Below are positions 16,933 to 27,173 of a stretch of DNA of 64,000 bases, piece after piece. The DNA is from Pseudoduganella violaceinigra DSM 15887 (lineage in GTDB: Bacteria > Pseudomonadota > Gammaproteobacteria > Burkholderiales > Burkholderiaceae_D), in contig NZ_AUDI01000009.1 of the NCBI RefSeq assembly GCF_000425385.1, forward strand, positions 248,001 through 312,000, read 5' to 3'. Below the pieces are notes generated by a model that saw only the letters and a program-made list of their open reading frames with translations, had not been told where the DNA came from and made no database searches. Numbering within the stretch: the first letter of the stretch is position 1; every line of letters begins with the position of its first letter. The position numbers and the translations under genes were made by a program.

Positions 16933-18333
16933 TTAAGCTGCTTCGGCTTTCGGCTTCTTCGGCAGCTTGCTGCGCGCTGATGCCTTGTGCATACCCGGCT
17001 TCCTGGCGCGCTTGGGCGCCGCTTGGGCGTCGGTTGGCGCCTCCGCCGCAGCGTCAGCCGGTGCGGCAACTTCGGCAACCGCCGCCAGCACCGCTTCCGC
17101 CTGCTGCACAGCCTCGGCCGCCTCGGCGGCCGCCTGCGCGACCTTGCTGGCGCGCGCGCTGGTTTTCTTGGCGGCCGGCTTTTTGGCAGCGGCACGGGTA
17201 CGCTTGGGCGGGGCTTCGGCCGGCGCTTCCATCACGGGCGCCGCCTCCTCCACGACAGCGACGGCAGCGACTTCGGCATCGTCCGGCACGTCAACGGCGG
17301 CTACCGCAGGCACCGCATCGCCTTCGCCACGACGGCCACGGCCGCCGCGGTTGCCCCGGTTACGGCGGCTATCGCGGCTTTCGCGATCGCGGCGCGTGTC
17401 GCCTGGCTCGGCGTGCGGCGCCGCGTCTTCGGCAAGTTCCGGCGCATCGGCGACAGCATCCGCCGCCAACCCGGCTTCGTGCTCGGCTGGCGCCTCCACC
17501 GACGGCAAGACAGCCGGCTGGTTGCCGCGATAAACATACGCACCCGACTTCTCATCGCGGCCGAATTCCAGCAGGCCGCGCGCCTTCATTTCCTCCAGCA
17601 GGTTGCCGAAGGTACGGAAACCGTAGTACGACTCGCTGAAGTCCGGCTTGCGGCGCTTGATCGCTTCCTTCAGCACCGATGCCCAGATCTTGCCTTCGCC
17701 GCGTTCGGCAGCAAGCGCGTCAAAGGTGGTGTAGGCGATGTCGATGCACTGGTTGCGGCGCTTGTCCATCTCTTCGCGGCGGCGCTTTTCCTCTTCCGGC
17801 GTGCGCTTTGGCTGCTGCTCGCGCGCATCGCGGCTGGTCTGGCGCTGGCGGCGCGATTCGCGCACCAGGTCGTCGTAGAAAATGAATTCGTCGCAGTTGG
17901 CCACCAGCAGGTCGGACGTTGAATCCTTCACGCCCACGCCGATCACGCGCTTGGCGTTCTCGCGCAGCTTGGATACCAGCGGCGAAAAATCGGAATCGCC
18001 GGAAATGATGACGAAGGTATTGACGTGGGCCTTGGTGTAGCAGAGGTCCAGTGCATCGACCACCATGCGGATGTCGGCCGAGTTCTTGCCGGACTGGCGC
18101 ACGTGCGGGATTTCGATCAGTTCGAAATTCGCTTCATGCATCGGCCCCTTGAACGCCTTGTAGCGCTCCCAATCGCAGTAAGCCTTCTTGACCACGATGC
18201 TGCCCTTCAGCAGCAGGCGCTCCAGCACGGGCTTGATGTCGAATTTCTCGTAGTTGGCGTCGCGGACGCCCAGTGCGACGTTCTCGAAGTCGCAGAACAG
18301 CGCCATGCTGGCATTATCGTTAGGTGAAGCCAT
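16933..18333 (-). CDS. NYN-domain putative ribonuclease with OST-HTH/LOTUS and RG-rich region
   Basis: 466-residue protein. A LabA-like NYN (PIN-fold) nuclease domain occupies about residues 8-155, with the acidic residues expected of the active site: D15 in FCDFEN, D87 in SADIRM, and D113/D115 in SGDSDFSPL. A charged linker (158-195) leads to an OST-HTH/LOTUS-like domain (about 196-272, with YYGFRTFGNLLEEM). Residues 311-336 are rich in Arg, Gly and Asp with RGNRGGRGRRG, an RG-box-like segment. The remaining 130 residues are Ala/Pro/Lys-rich and end in basic repeats. The parts together suggest RNA binding and cleavage; the substrate is unknown. Confidence 0.88.
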   Translation of the reverse strand: MASPNDNASMALFCDFENVALGVRDANYEKFDIKPVLERLLLKGSIVVKKAYCDWERYKAFKGPMHEANFELIEIPHVRQSGKNSADIRMVVDALDLCYTKAHVNTFVIISGDSDFSPLVSKLRENAKRVIGVGVKDSTSDLLVANCDEFIFYDDLVRESRRQRQTSRDAREQQPKRTPEEEKRRREEMDKRRNQCIDIAYTTFDALAAERGEGKIWASVLKEAIKRRKPDFSESYYGFRTFGNLLEEMKARGLLEFGRDEKSGAYVYRGNQPAVLPSVEAPAEHEAGLAADAVADAPELAEDAAPHAEPGDTRRDRESRDSRRNRGNRGGRGRRGEGDAVPAVAAVDVPDDAEVAAVAVVEEAAPVMEAPAEAPPKRTRAAAKKPAAKKTSARASKVAQAAAEAAEAVQQAEAVLAAVAEVAAPADAAAEAPTDAQAAPKRARKPGMHKASARSKLPKKPKAEAA

Positions 18334-18404
18334 GATTTTTATTGGAAGCTGTGCAGAATCCGGCGATTATACTATTTCGCCAACACCGACCCAGGAGACG
18401 ATAA

Positions 18405-18890
18405 ATGAAGCACCTGCTGATCGCCGCAGCCGCCGCCCTCATGATGCACAGCGCTCTCGCGGCCGACCCGGACGCCGAATTCCGCCAGCAGGTCAACAGC
18501 TTCGTCGACAGCTGGCACGACGACGCCGCCAACACCCGTCCCGACTACTGGGAAAAATTCACGCCGGACGCCGTCTTCATCGGCACCGACAAGAGCGAAG
18601 TGTGGAACTACAAGGAGTTCAAGGCCTGGGCCAAGCGCTTCTGGGACCGCAAGAAGGCGTGGAGTTTCACGGCGCAAAAGCGCAATGTCTACTTTTCGCC
18701 GGATAAGAAATACGTGTGGTTTGACGAACAGTTGAACACGCAGATGGGGACTTGCCAGGCCAGCGGGGTGCTGCTCAACACGGGCAAGGGCTTGAAGATC
18801 GAGCATTACCAGCTGTCGCTGGCCGTGCCGAATCCGCTGATGGAGGGCTTTACCAAGACCATCCGCGACTTCGAAGCGAAGCAACCGTAA
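18405..18890 (+). CDS. Exported NTF2-like (SnoaL/DUF4440-type) protein
   Basis: 161-residue protein. A clear signal peptide (MKHLLIAAAAALMMHSALA) is followed by an NTF2-fold domain: a helical start (EFRQQVNSFVDSWHDD), then FTPDAVFIGTDKSEVW and several beta strands. A strong AGGAGA ribosome-binding site precedes the ATG. Such periplasmic NTF2-like proteins have no agreed function. It diverges from the NYN gene, so 18334-18404 should hold promoters for both. Confidence 0.75.
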   Translation: MKHLLIAAAAALMMHSALAADPDAEFRQQVNSFVDSWHDDAANTRPDYWEKFTPDAVFIGTDKSEVWNYKEFKAWAKRFWDRKKAWSFTAQKRNVYFSPDKKYVWFDEQLNTQMGTCQASGVLLNTGKGLKIEHYQLSLAVPNPLMEGFTKTIRDFEAKQP

Positions 18891-19015
18891 GCTGCGATTC
18901 GAAACCTGCCGGTTTGGAGTGAGCGAAACGTTTGCCTATTTATCCTGGCGCAAGGGTCGGTAACACTGCAAGTGTTGGCGCGCACTCCGGCGCGCCGCTT
19001 GAAGAGGAAATTGCC

Positions 19016-19201
19016 ATGCCTATCTTGCGTTTGGAAATGCGCGCCGGCCGCACCCTGGAACAGAAGCGCGCCTTCGCGCGCGAAGTAACCCGCCTTGCCG
19101 TCGACATCCTGGCCTGCCCGCCCGACAGTGTCGACGTTGTCATCACCGAGGTGCCGCATGAAAACTGGGCCAAGGCAGGTACGCTCGTGGCAGACCAATA
19201 G
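19016..19201 (+). CDS. 4-oxalocrotonate tautomerase family protein
   Basis: 61-residue protein. Met is followed by Pro, which becomes the N-terminal catalytic proline after Met removal, and a later helix reads EQKRAFAREVTRLAVDIL. The size fits the single-domain tautomerase subunit, which works as a hexamer. No catabolic genes flank it, so the natural substrate is unknown. The ATG at 19016 is preceded by GAAGAGGAAA, a good ribosome-binding site; upstream in-frame residues do not belong to the fold. Confidence 0.85.
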   Translation: MPILRLEMRAGRTLEQKRAFAREVTRLAVDILACPPDSVDVVITEVPHENWAKAGTLVADQ

Positions 19202-19221
19202 CCCGGCCAGGCCCGCCGGGC

Positions 19222-19259
19222 GAAAAAAAAAGCCGCCATTTCACACGGCGGCTTTTTTT
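19222..19259. terminator. Bidirectional rho-independent terminator
   Basis: The stem AGCCGCC/GGCGGCT has a run of A on its left and a run of T on its right. It can therefore end both the plus-strand tautomerase transcript and the minus-strand ychF transcript. Confidence 0.88.
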
Positions 19260-19271
19260 ATGCGACAGGGG

Positions 19272-20363
<1,092 letters not shown>

Positions 20364-20433
20364 GGAAAACCTTTAAATGATATGGTTCTGCTACGGAATT
20401 TTCCGCAAATAGACCGAGATTGTACCCCAGATC

Positions 20434-20973
20434 ATGCCCGGAACCGCCCAGATCACCCTGCTGGCCCGCTACAACGCGTGGATGAACAACAAGCTGTACG
20501 AGGCCGCGGCCGCCCTGCCGCCGGAGGAGCTGGCAGCCGCGCGCGGGGCCTTCTTCGGCTCCCTGCTGGCGACACTCAACCATATCGCCGTGGCCGACAC
20601 CATTTGGCTCAAGCGCATTGCCAGCCACGCGCGCTTTGCCGCCGCGCTGGCGCCGCTTGCCGCCCTGCCCACGCCGGCGGCGCTGAACCAGCCCCTGTTC
20701 GACAGTTTCGCCGACCTGCACCGGCAGCGCGTCTGGCTCGACCAGCTGATCCTGGACTGGAGCGCCGGCCTGGCCGAGGATGACCTGCAGGCAGTCATCA
20801 CTTACCGCCGCATGAACGGCGAGGCCAACCGGCGCCAGCTTGGCCTCTTGCTGCTGCATTTCTTCAATCACCAGACCCACCATCGCGGCCAGGCGACCAC
20901 CCTGCTGTCGCAGGCCGGGGTTGACGCCGGGGCGACGGACCTGCTGCTGCTGCTTCCGGAGGCCGACGGCTAA
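20434..20973 (+). CDS. DinB-family protein
   Basis: 179-residue four-helix-bundle protein. The histidine triad expected of DinB/YfiT metalloenzymes is visible in LNHIAVAD and FNHQTHHRG. Family members act as thiol-dependent transferases or have unknown roles. The name derives from a damage-inducible Bacillus gene and does not imply SOS control here. It is probably monocistronic and diverges from ychF. Confidence 0.88.
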   Translation: MPGTAQITLLARYNAWMNNKLYEAAAALPPEELAAARGAFFGSLLATLNHIAVADTIWLKRIASHARFAAALAPLAALPTPAALNQPLFDSFADLHRQRVWLDQLILDWSAGLAEDDLQAVITYRRMNGEANRRQLGLLLLHFFNHQTHHRGQATTLLSQAGVDAGATDLLLLLPEADG

Positions 20974-21087
20974 GCGGGATCATTTCCCGATACCACCCCG
21001 CACGCTTGCCAATACGGGTATCGCCGCCCCTTGTGCTATTGTTCCCGGCAGTAAATAATGCTTTTAGAACAATAGAGGGAGCTTGTC

Positions 21088-24000
21088 ATGGAATTTCTGT
21101 GGTTTATCGTGCTCGCCGTGGTGGCGCGCTGGGCCTGGACGGCCCGCCGCGACGCCCGCCACGCGCGCGAGCATGCACTGAGGCTGCAAAAGGAACTGGC
21201 GGCGCTGGAGTCCACCGTCGCCAGCCTGCAGCGCCAACGCGCCGCGCCTGCCGCTGAAATGCCCGCCGCGCCGGAGGCGGCGCCCGCTGCACCGCCCGCA
21301 GCGGCCATCCCGGTACCGGCCGTGGCCAAACCCAGCGCTGCGCCGGTGCCGGCCATGCCAGCGCAGCACGCTCCCCAGGCGGCCCGCACCGCCGTCACGC
21401 CGCCCGCGGTCCCGGCGGCGCCGGTGTCACCGGCAACGCCCGCTGCGCAAATGGAACCGGCCAAAGTGGACACCATGGCCACGCCCGCCACGGCGAGCAT
21501 GTCCGACAGCGCCTGGGGCGCCGCCAAGGAAGCCGCCGCCAGCGCGCCTGCGCGGCCGCGTCCGGCGCCCCGTCCGAGCCAGCCCCCGGCATGGTTCAGC
21601 GCCGCCCGCAATTGGCTGTTTGAAGGCAATCTGGTCGCCAAAATGGGCCTGCTGATCCTGTTCATCGGCGTCAGCTTCCTGCTCAAATATGCCGCCGCCC
21701 GCGTCACCGTGCCGATCGAGCTGCGCCTGGCGGGCATCGTGCTGGCCGACGTGGCCGCCCTGGCCTGGGCCTGGCGCATCCGCCGCAGCCACAAGGGCGT
21801 CAGCCTGCCGCTGCAAGGCACGTGCATGGCCGTGCTGATGCTGGTCGTCTTCGGCGCCTTCCGCATTTACCACCTGATCCCGAGCGGCATGGCGTTCACC
21901 ATGCTGTTCCTGCTCACCATCGGCACCTGCATGCTGGCGGTGCTGCAGAACGCCCAATGGCTGGCCATTTTCGGCATTGCCGGCGGCTTTGCCGCGCCGA
22001 TCCTGACCTCCACCGGCCAAGGCAGCCATATCGCCCTGTTCACCTACTACGCCCTGCTCAACGCCGGCATCCTGGCCATCGCCCTCAAGCGCTCCTGGCG
22101 CGTCCTGAACCTGCTCGGTTTCGTGTTCACCTTCGCCATCGGCACGGCGTGGGGCGTGCTGCGCTACGAGCCGCAGTTCTACCAATCGGTGCAAGGCTTC
22201 CTGCTCCTGTTCTTCCTGTACTACGTTGGCATTGCCATCGCCTATGCCCACCTCGCGGCGCCCAAGCTGAAGAGTTATGTGGACGGCACCCTGGTATTCG
22301 GCACGCCGATGCTGGCGGCCAGCCTGCAATTCGGCTTGGTGAAAGACTTCGCCTTCGGCATGGCCTACTCCACCCTCGCGCTGGGCCTGTTCTACGGCGC
22401 GCTGGCCATCACGCTGGCGCGCCGGCGCGCCACCTACGGCTTGCTGGTGGATGCCTTCACCGCGCTGGCCGTGGTGTTCGGCACACTGGCCATTCCGATG
22501 GCGCTCGACGGCCGCTGGACCTCCGCCGCCTGGGCCTTGGAAGGCGCCGGCATTGTCTGGATCGGCCTGCGCCAGCGCCAGCCGCTGGCCTGGGGCTTCG
22601 GCCTGCTGGTCCAGCTGGGCGCCTGGGTCAGCTTCATCGGCTCGGTCGCCGGCCTGTCCGCTTTCAAGGCGATGAATGCCAACCTGTGGCTGGGCTTCCT
22701 GCTGCTGGCAGCCAGCGCCTGCTTCATGGCCATGCGCTTCCGCAGCCATGCCGAGGAAGAAGGCCGGCGCGGCCTGGGCGTCGTGGGCGCGCTGTTCCTG
22801 CTCGGCTCAGCGGTCTGGCTGCTGGGCGGCGCATGGACCGAAGTCATCCTGCGCACCAGCGGCAAGCTGCAAGCGGACCTGCTGGCCGTCAGCGCCATCG
22901 GCGCGGCCGTCGTCATGGGATTGATCGCACGCCGGCTGGCCTGGCCGATGGCACGCGGCCTGGCCCTGGCCACACAACTGCTCGGCGGCCTGGTACTGGG
23001 CTGCCTGCTGCTGGCCCATTGGGAAGTCGCCCCGGTTTCGCCCGATTTGTTCGCCACGCCGATCATCGGCAGCGTGATGCTGCTGGCAGGCGCCCTGTTC
23101 ACCGCCTGGGCCCTGATGCGCCATGGCGCGAAAAGCGTCCTGTCCTTGTCGAACGCAATCCTGGCCTACGCCGGCATGTGGTGGCTGCTGGTGATCGTGC
23201 CGACATTCGCGAACTGGCTGCTAGCCCTTTATGAAATCGCGACCACCGGCGCGTTCGACCCGTACAGCGGCTTGCGCGCCAGCGCCTACATCCTGATGAT
23301 CGCCGCCACCACGCCGCTGTTCATCGTGCTGGCGCAGCGCCTCGAATGGCCGGCCCTGCGCGCCGGTGCGCTGCCGGCCTGGGTGCTGTTCATCGTTACC
23401 ACGCTCGGCATGCTCGGCGTGCTGTATGGCCGCGGCGACATGCCGGCCGGCGAGGACTGGGTTGCCTACGCGGTGCTCTGGCTGCTGTGCGAATGGCGCA
23501 TGCGCCGCAGCGCCCTGCGCCATCCGGCGCTGGTACTGCTGCATACCGTGCGCACAAGCGGCCCTTGGATGATGATCTGGCCGGTTGGCGCCTACTGGAT
23601 TTCGCGCGCACTGGATGGCGGCAGCGCGGATCCGGCCTGGGCCAACTTCCTGCCGGCCTGGCTGATGATGGGCGCCCTGGCCTGGGTCATGCGCCGCGTG
23701 CGCGCCGATGGCTGGCCGGTCAAGCCGGTCGCCGCCTGGTACCGCGATGTCCTGCTGCCGCTCGGTTGCGCCTGGTCGCTGCTGCTGGTCGCCGTATGGA
23801 ACCTGACGCAGGACGGCGCCATGGCCCCGCTGCCCTACATCCCGCTGGCCAACCCGCTCGACCTGACCAGCATCTTTGCCCTGCTGCTGTGCGTGGCCGG
23901 CTACCGCATGCTCCGCGCCAGCCTCGCGCCGTACCGCCCGCAACTGCTGGCGGCCGGCGCGCTGGCGGCCTATGCCTGGTTCAACCTGGCGCTGCTGCGC

Positions 24001-24330
24001 ACCGTCTCGCATTACCTTGGCGTGCCTTACCGGTTCGAGGACCTGTTCCAGTCGCAGTTCGTGCAAGCCATGCTGTCGCTGGTCTGGAGCGTGACGGCCC
24101 TGCTGCTGATGCGCCAGGCCGCGCGCAAGCTGGAACGCAAGCTGTGGATCGCCGGCGCCGTGCTGCTCGGCGTGGTGGTGGCCAAGCTGTTCCTGGTCGA
24201 CCTGTCGAATGTCGGCGGCGTCGAACGCATCGTATCCTTCCTCGGCGTTGGCGCGCTCATGGTGGGCATCGGCTACCTCGCTCCGTATCCTTCGGCGCGC
24301 AATGATGAAACCAGCAAGGAGGCGGCATGA
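21088..24330 (+). CDS. DUF2339 polytopic membrane protein
   Basis: 1080-residue protein. One N-terminal helix (residues 1-18) and a short coiled coil (about 22-50) lead into a long Ala/Pro-rich segment (about 52-165). A very long series of transmembrane helices then runs to residue about 1065. This is the DUF2339 layout; no biochemical function is established for the family. A strong GAGGGAG ribosome-binding site precedes the ATG. The last codons overlap the DUF3999 start (ATGA), so the two are translationally coupled and probably form one complex in the inner membrane. Confidence 0.9.
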   Translation: MEFLWFIVLAVVARWAWTARRDARHAREHALRLQKELAALESTVASLQRQRAAPAAEMPAAPEAAPAAPPAAAIPVPAVAKPSAAPVPAMPAQHAPQAARTAVTPPAVPAAPVSPATPAAQMEPAKVDTMATPATASMSDSAWGAAKEAAASAPARPRPAPRPSQPPAWFSAARNWLFEGNLVAKMGLLILFIGVSFLLKYAAARVTVPIELRLAGIVLADVAALAWAWRIRRSHKGVSLPLQGTCMAVLMLVVFGAFRIYHLIPSGMAFTMLFLLTIGTCMLAVLQNAQWLAIFGIAGGFAAPILTSTGQGSHIALFTYYALLNAGILAIALKRSWRVLNLLGFVFTFAIGTAWGVLRYEPQFYQSVQGFLLLFFLYYVGIAIAYAHLAAPKLKSYVDGTLVFGTPMLAASLQFGLVKDFAFGMAYSTLALGLFYGALAITLARRRATYGLLVDAFTALAVVFGTLAIPMALDGRWTSAAWALEGAGIVWIGLRQRQPLAWGFGLLVQLGAWVSFIGSVAGLSAFKAMNANLWLGFLLLAASACFMAMRFRSHAEEEGRRGLGVVGALFLLGSAVWLLGGAWTEVILRTSGKLQADLLAVSAIGAAVVMGLIARRLAWPMARGLALATQLLGGLVLGCLLLAHWEVAPVSPDLFATPIIGSVMLLAGALFTAWALMRHGAKSVLSLSNAILAYAGMWWLLVIVPTFANWLLALYEIATTGAFDPYSGLRASAYILMIAATTPLFIVLAQRLEWPALRAGALPAWVLFIVTTLGMLGVLYGRGDMPAGEDWVAYAVLWLLCEWRMRRSALRHPALVLLHTVRTSGPWMMIWPVGAYWISRALDGGSADPAWANFLPAWLMMGALAWVMRRVRADGWPVKPVAAWYRDVLLPLGCAWSLLLVAVWNLTQDGAMAPLPYIPLANPLDLTSIFALLLCVAGYRMLRASLAPYRPQLLAAGALAAYAWFNLALLRTVSHYLGVPYRFEDLFQSQFVQAMLSLVWSVTALLLMRQAARKLERKLWIAGAVLLGVVVAKLFLVDLSNVGGVERIVSFLGVGALMVGIGYLAPYPSARNDETSKEAA

Positions 24331-25709
24331 ATGCCCTGCTCTTCGCCGCGGCGGCCTCCGTCGCCGCGGCCGCGCCAGGCGATACGCCGCGCGATTACAC
24401 CCACGTCATCCCGCTGGCGCTCAGCGGCAAGTCCAGCGTGGTGCAGCTCCAGCTGCCGCGCGACGCCTACCTGAACGCGCGTTCGGCCAGCCTGCACGAC
24501 GTGCGTATTTTCGACGCCAACGGCGCCGCACAGCCTTTCGCGCTGCGGGCACAGGAGAATACCGCCAGCACCACCCATCGCGCCCTGCCGGTGCGCATCT
24601 TCCCCCTGATGGCGGAGCGCGCCGACATGCCGATGGCGGGACTGGAAGTGAGTACGGCGACCGACGGCCGCGTGCTGTCCGTGCGCCTGCCGGCCGGCCA
24701 GGGCGAGCACGCACGCGCACGCCTGGCCGGGCTGGTGCTCGACTTGCGCCAGGAGGGCGCCGCCGAACCGGCCCAGATCGACGCCCTGCAATTCACCCTG
24801 CCGCAAGGACGCAGCACGTACACCAGCCAGGTCTTGCTGGAGGCCAGCGACGACCTGAAAAATTGGGAAGCCGTGGGCGCCGCGGAACTGAGCTGGCTCG
24901 CCAACGCCAGCGATGAAAAACTGGCGAGCGACAAGCTGGAATTCCCGGCCCGCCCCATGCGCTATGCACGCCTGAGCTGGCGCAGCGGCGAGCCCCTGCA
25001 GTTTGCCGGCATCAGCGCCCAGGCCCGGGTGCGCGGCAAGGACACCGTCGTCACCGATTCCTTGCTGCTGCAAGCGCAGCCCGGCCGCGACCCGCGCGAC
25101 CTGCAGTACACCAGGCCCGCCGGCATCACGCCCCTGCGCGCGGGACTGCAGATCGACAGCGGCAATCTGGTACTGCCGGTTACGCTGGGTAGCTATCGCA
25201 CGCAGCAGCGCTCCGCCCAGGTCCAATTCGAGCCCGCGGTGCGTACCACCTTCTTCCGGCTGGAACACGACGGCAAGCCGCGCGAATCGAGCGATATCGC
25301 CGTCCCGGCCTGGATCGGCGAGCGCTGGGTGCTGCGTTTCGATCAGCCGCCGGCCGTCAAGCCGGCATTGCGCATCACCTGGGAACCGGCCACGCTGGTC
25401 TTCGTCGCCGGCGGCACGCCGCCCTACACCCTGGCCGTCGGGCGCGATCAAGCCGCACCGGCGGCGCGCGACATCGCGGAGGTGGCGCCCGGCTTCTCGC
25501 AGGACGAATTGCGCAAGCTGGAGCGCGCCACAGCCGGCCCGGCGCAAGCCCAGGTCGAAGCCATGGCCGATGCCGCACGGCGCGCCAGCGCCGACAGCGG
25601 CGCAGCCCGCAACCGCCTCATCATCCTGTGGGGCGTGCTGGTGCTGGGCGTGGCGGTGGTGGCGGGGATGGTGTGGCGCCTGCTGCGCCAGGCGGACAAT
25701 GCCGCTTAA
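24327..25709 (+). CDS. DUF3999 bitopic envelope protein, partner of DUF2339
   Basis: 460-residue protein with a signal-like N-terminus ending [10 protein letters not shown] large beta-rich periplasmic region (about residues 25-420) may contain carbohydrate-binding-like folds. A single C-terminal transmembrane helix (about 430-452, [20 protein letters not shown]) is followed by a short basic tail. DUF3999 genes regularly stand next to DUF2339 genes, as here. Its final four bases overlap the end of the convergent pth gene. Function is unknown. Confidence 0.88.
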   Translation: MNALLFAAAASVAAAAPGDTPRDYTHVIPLALSGKSSVVQLQLPRDAYLNARSASLHDVRIFDANGAAQPFALRAQENTASTTHRALPVRIFPLMAERADMPMAGLEVSTATDGRVLSVRLPAGQGEHARARLAGLVLDLRQEGAAEPAQIDALQFTLPQGRSTYTSQVLLEASDDLKNWEAVGAAELSWLANASDEKLASDKLEFPARPMRYARLSWRSGEPLQFAGISAQARVRGKDTVVTDSLLLQAQPGRDPRDLQYTRPAGITPLRAGLQIDSGNLVLPVTLGSYRTQQRSAQVQFEPAVRTTFFRLEHDGKPRESSDIAVPAWIGERWVLRFDQPPAVKPALRITWEPATLVFVAGGTPPYTLAVGRDQAAPAARDIAEVAPGFSQDELRKLERATAGPAQAQVEAMADAARRASADSGAARNRLIILWGVLVLGVAVVAGMVWRLLRQADNAA

Positions 25710-26290
25710 GGCGTGTGCAGCTCCATCGTGGCCTTGGTGAAGTCGCCGGCGACGGCGGTGGGGATGACGCGCAGGGCTTTTTCGATGGCTTCGTCGATCA
25801 GCAGCTGCTCTTCGCGGCGCGGGCGGTGCAGCACGAAGTCGGCCACCGGCTGGTTCAGGTTCAGCGTGCGCGGATGGCCGATGCCGATGCGCAGGCGCCA
25901 GTAATCCTGGGTGCCCAGGGCGGCGGTGATGTCCTTCAAGCCGTTATGGCCGCCGGAGGAGCCGCCCTTCTTCAGCTTGGCCGCGCCGGGCGGCAGGTCC
26001 AGCTCATCGTGCACCACCAGCACTTCCTCGGGCTGGATCTTGTAGAAACGCGCGATCGCGCCGACCGACTGGCCGGAGCGGTTCATATAGGTTTGCGGTT
26101 CCAGCAGCCATAGCTGGTTGCCGCCGATGATGGTCTTGGCCACCATGGCATTGAAGCCCGCTTCGCGCTGCAGGCGTGCATTGGGCAGCGAATTGGCGAG
26201 ATTGTCCACCAGCCAGAAGCCGGCGTTGTGGCGGGTTTGTTCGTAATCGGCTCCGGGGTTGCCGAGGCCAACGATCAGGCGGATGGGCAT
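25706..26290 (-). CDS. pth: Peptidyl-tRNA hydrolase Pth
   Basis: 194-residue enzyme that recycles peptidyl-tRNA lost from ribosomes. Catalytic histidine 21 is in TRHNAGF, the substrate-binding asparagine is in MNRSGQS, and the aspartate is in HDELDLP. The glycine-rich [13 protein letters not shown] loop is complete. In many betaproteobacteria pth directly follows rplY; here about 2 kb of other genes intervene. Confidence 0.97.
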   Translation of the reverse strand: MPIRLIVGLGNPGADYEQTRHNAGFWLVDNLANSLPNARLQREAGFNAMVAKTIIGGNQLWLLEPQTYMNRSGQSVGAIARFYKIQPEEVLVVHDELDLPPGAAKLKKGGSSGGHNGLKDITAALGTQDYWRLRIGIGHPRTLNLNQPVADFVLHRPRREEQLLIDEAIEKALRVIPTAVAGDFTKATMELHTP

Positions 26291-26416
26291 AGTCTTGCGC
26301 TTGCGAGTGCAAAACCGCAGATTATACCCGCGCGCTCAGCCCAACACGCTGTGCGCGGGCAAGGCCAGCTCGCCCGTGCGGCTCGTGGCCAGCATGCAGC
26401 AACGATGGCAGCGGCA

Positions 26417-26881
26417 CTATTTCGGCGGCATGCTGTCGGCGTTCCAGGTATCGCGCCAATACATCCACTTGCCATTGACCTTGCGGTTCACGGAAAGGAA
26501 TTTGCCGGTCTCGACCACCTTGCCATCCTTGTCCTTGACGATATACGTGCCGGACGACCAGCCAAGGTTGCCGTTTGTGCCGCCATCGCTTTTCTCGCCG
26601 AAACTGAACGCCATGCCCGACTGGCTGGCGCCCTGCGCTTCTTTCAGCAGGAATGCGCGGATTGCCGCGCGGCCCATGACGGCGGGCGCGCCTGGCGGCA
26701 TCAGCACCGCGTTGTCGTCATACAGGCTGGCCAGCGCATCACCGTCGGCGGCCTTGAACGCCTTCAGCCAATTCTGGTCGACCGCCTTCACGGCGGCCAT
26801 TTCGGCTTTGGCGTCGGCCGCAAACACCGGCGCCGAACCCACGGCAGCCAATACCATCACCCCTGCAAGTTGCGCGTTCAT
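26417..26881 (-). CDS. Exported DUF4440/SnoaL-like protein
   Basis: 154-residue protein with a signal peptide (MNAQLAGVMVLAAVGSAPVFA) and an NTF2-like DUF4440 domain: the helix AVKAVDQNWLKAFKAADGDALASLY, then beta strands ending NGKWMYWRDTWN. An AGGAGGG ribosome-binding site lies just upstream of the ATG. It belongs to the same fold class as the protein at 18405 but is not a close copy. Function is unknown. It is placed between pth and rplY, divergent from the DUF1460 gene. Confidence 0.8.
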   Translation of the reverse strand: MNAQLAGVMVLAAVGSAPVFAADAKAEMAAVKAVDQNWLKAFKAADGDALASLYDDNAVLMPPGAPAVMGRAAIRAFLLKEAQGASQSGMAFSFGEKSDGGTNGNLGWSSGTYIVKDKDGKVVETGKFLSVNRKVNGKWMYWRDTWNADSMPPK

Positions 26882-27173
26882 TGGACAGCCCTCCTCGTGA
26901 CGGATCGTCGTATCAGCTTAGACCCGCCCCGCCGGCAATTCAACGCTGGTGCGGTGCTGGCCGGGTCCGCGCCCAGATAGTTGTTCCAGTTTGTCACGGG
27001 CGGATCGGGCGCGGCACGAAACCGCCGCCGCAATTCGGGCAGGTAAGAAGACAATGCCATACGAATTTCGCACCCGGCGCTGGCGGCTACCGTCGGGCAT
27101 CCATTACACTGGCAGCAGCCGAGCTCCTGTCCGAGCCCCTCGGCGTCCACAATATGTTGAAAGTGCCCACCTG
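26882..27173. other. Intergenic region between divergent genes
   Basis: 292 bp between the DUF4440 gene and the DUF1460 gene. It should contain both promoters. The frame of the DUF1460 gene stays open through most of it, but the implied residues are Arg/Pro-rich and lie before a clean signal peptide, so I treat it as non-coding. I could not pick out a convincing -35/-10 pair. Confidence 0.4.
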
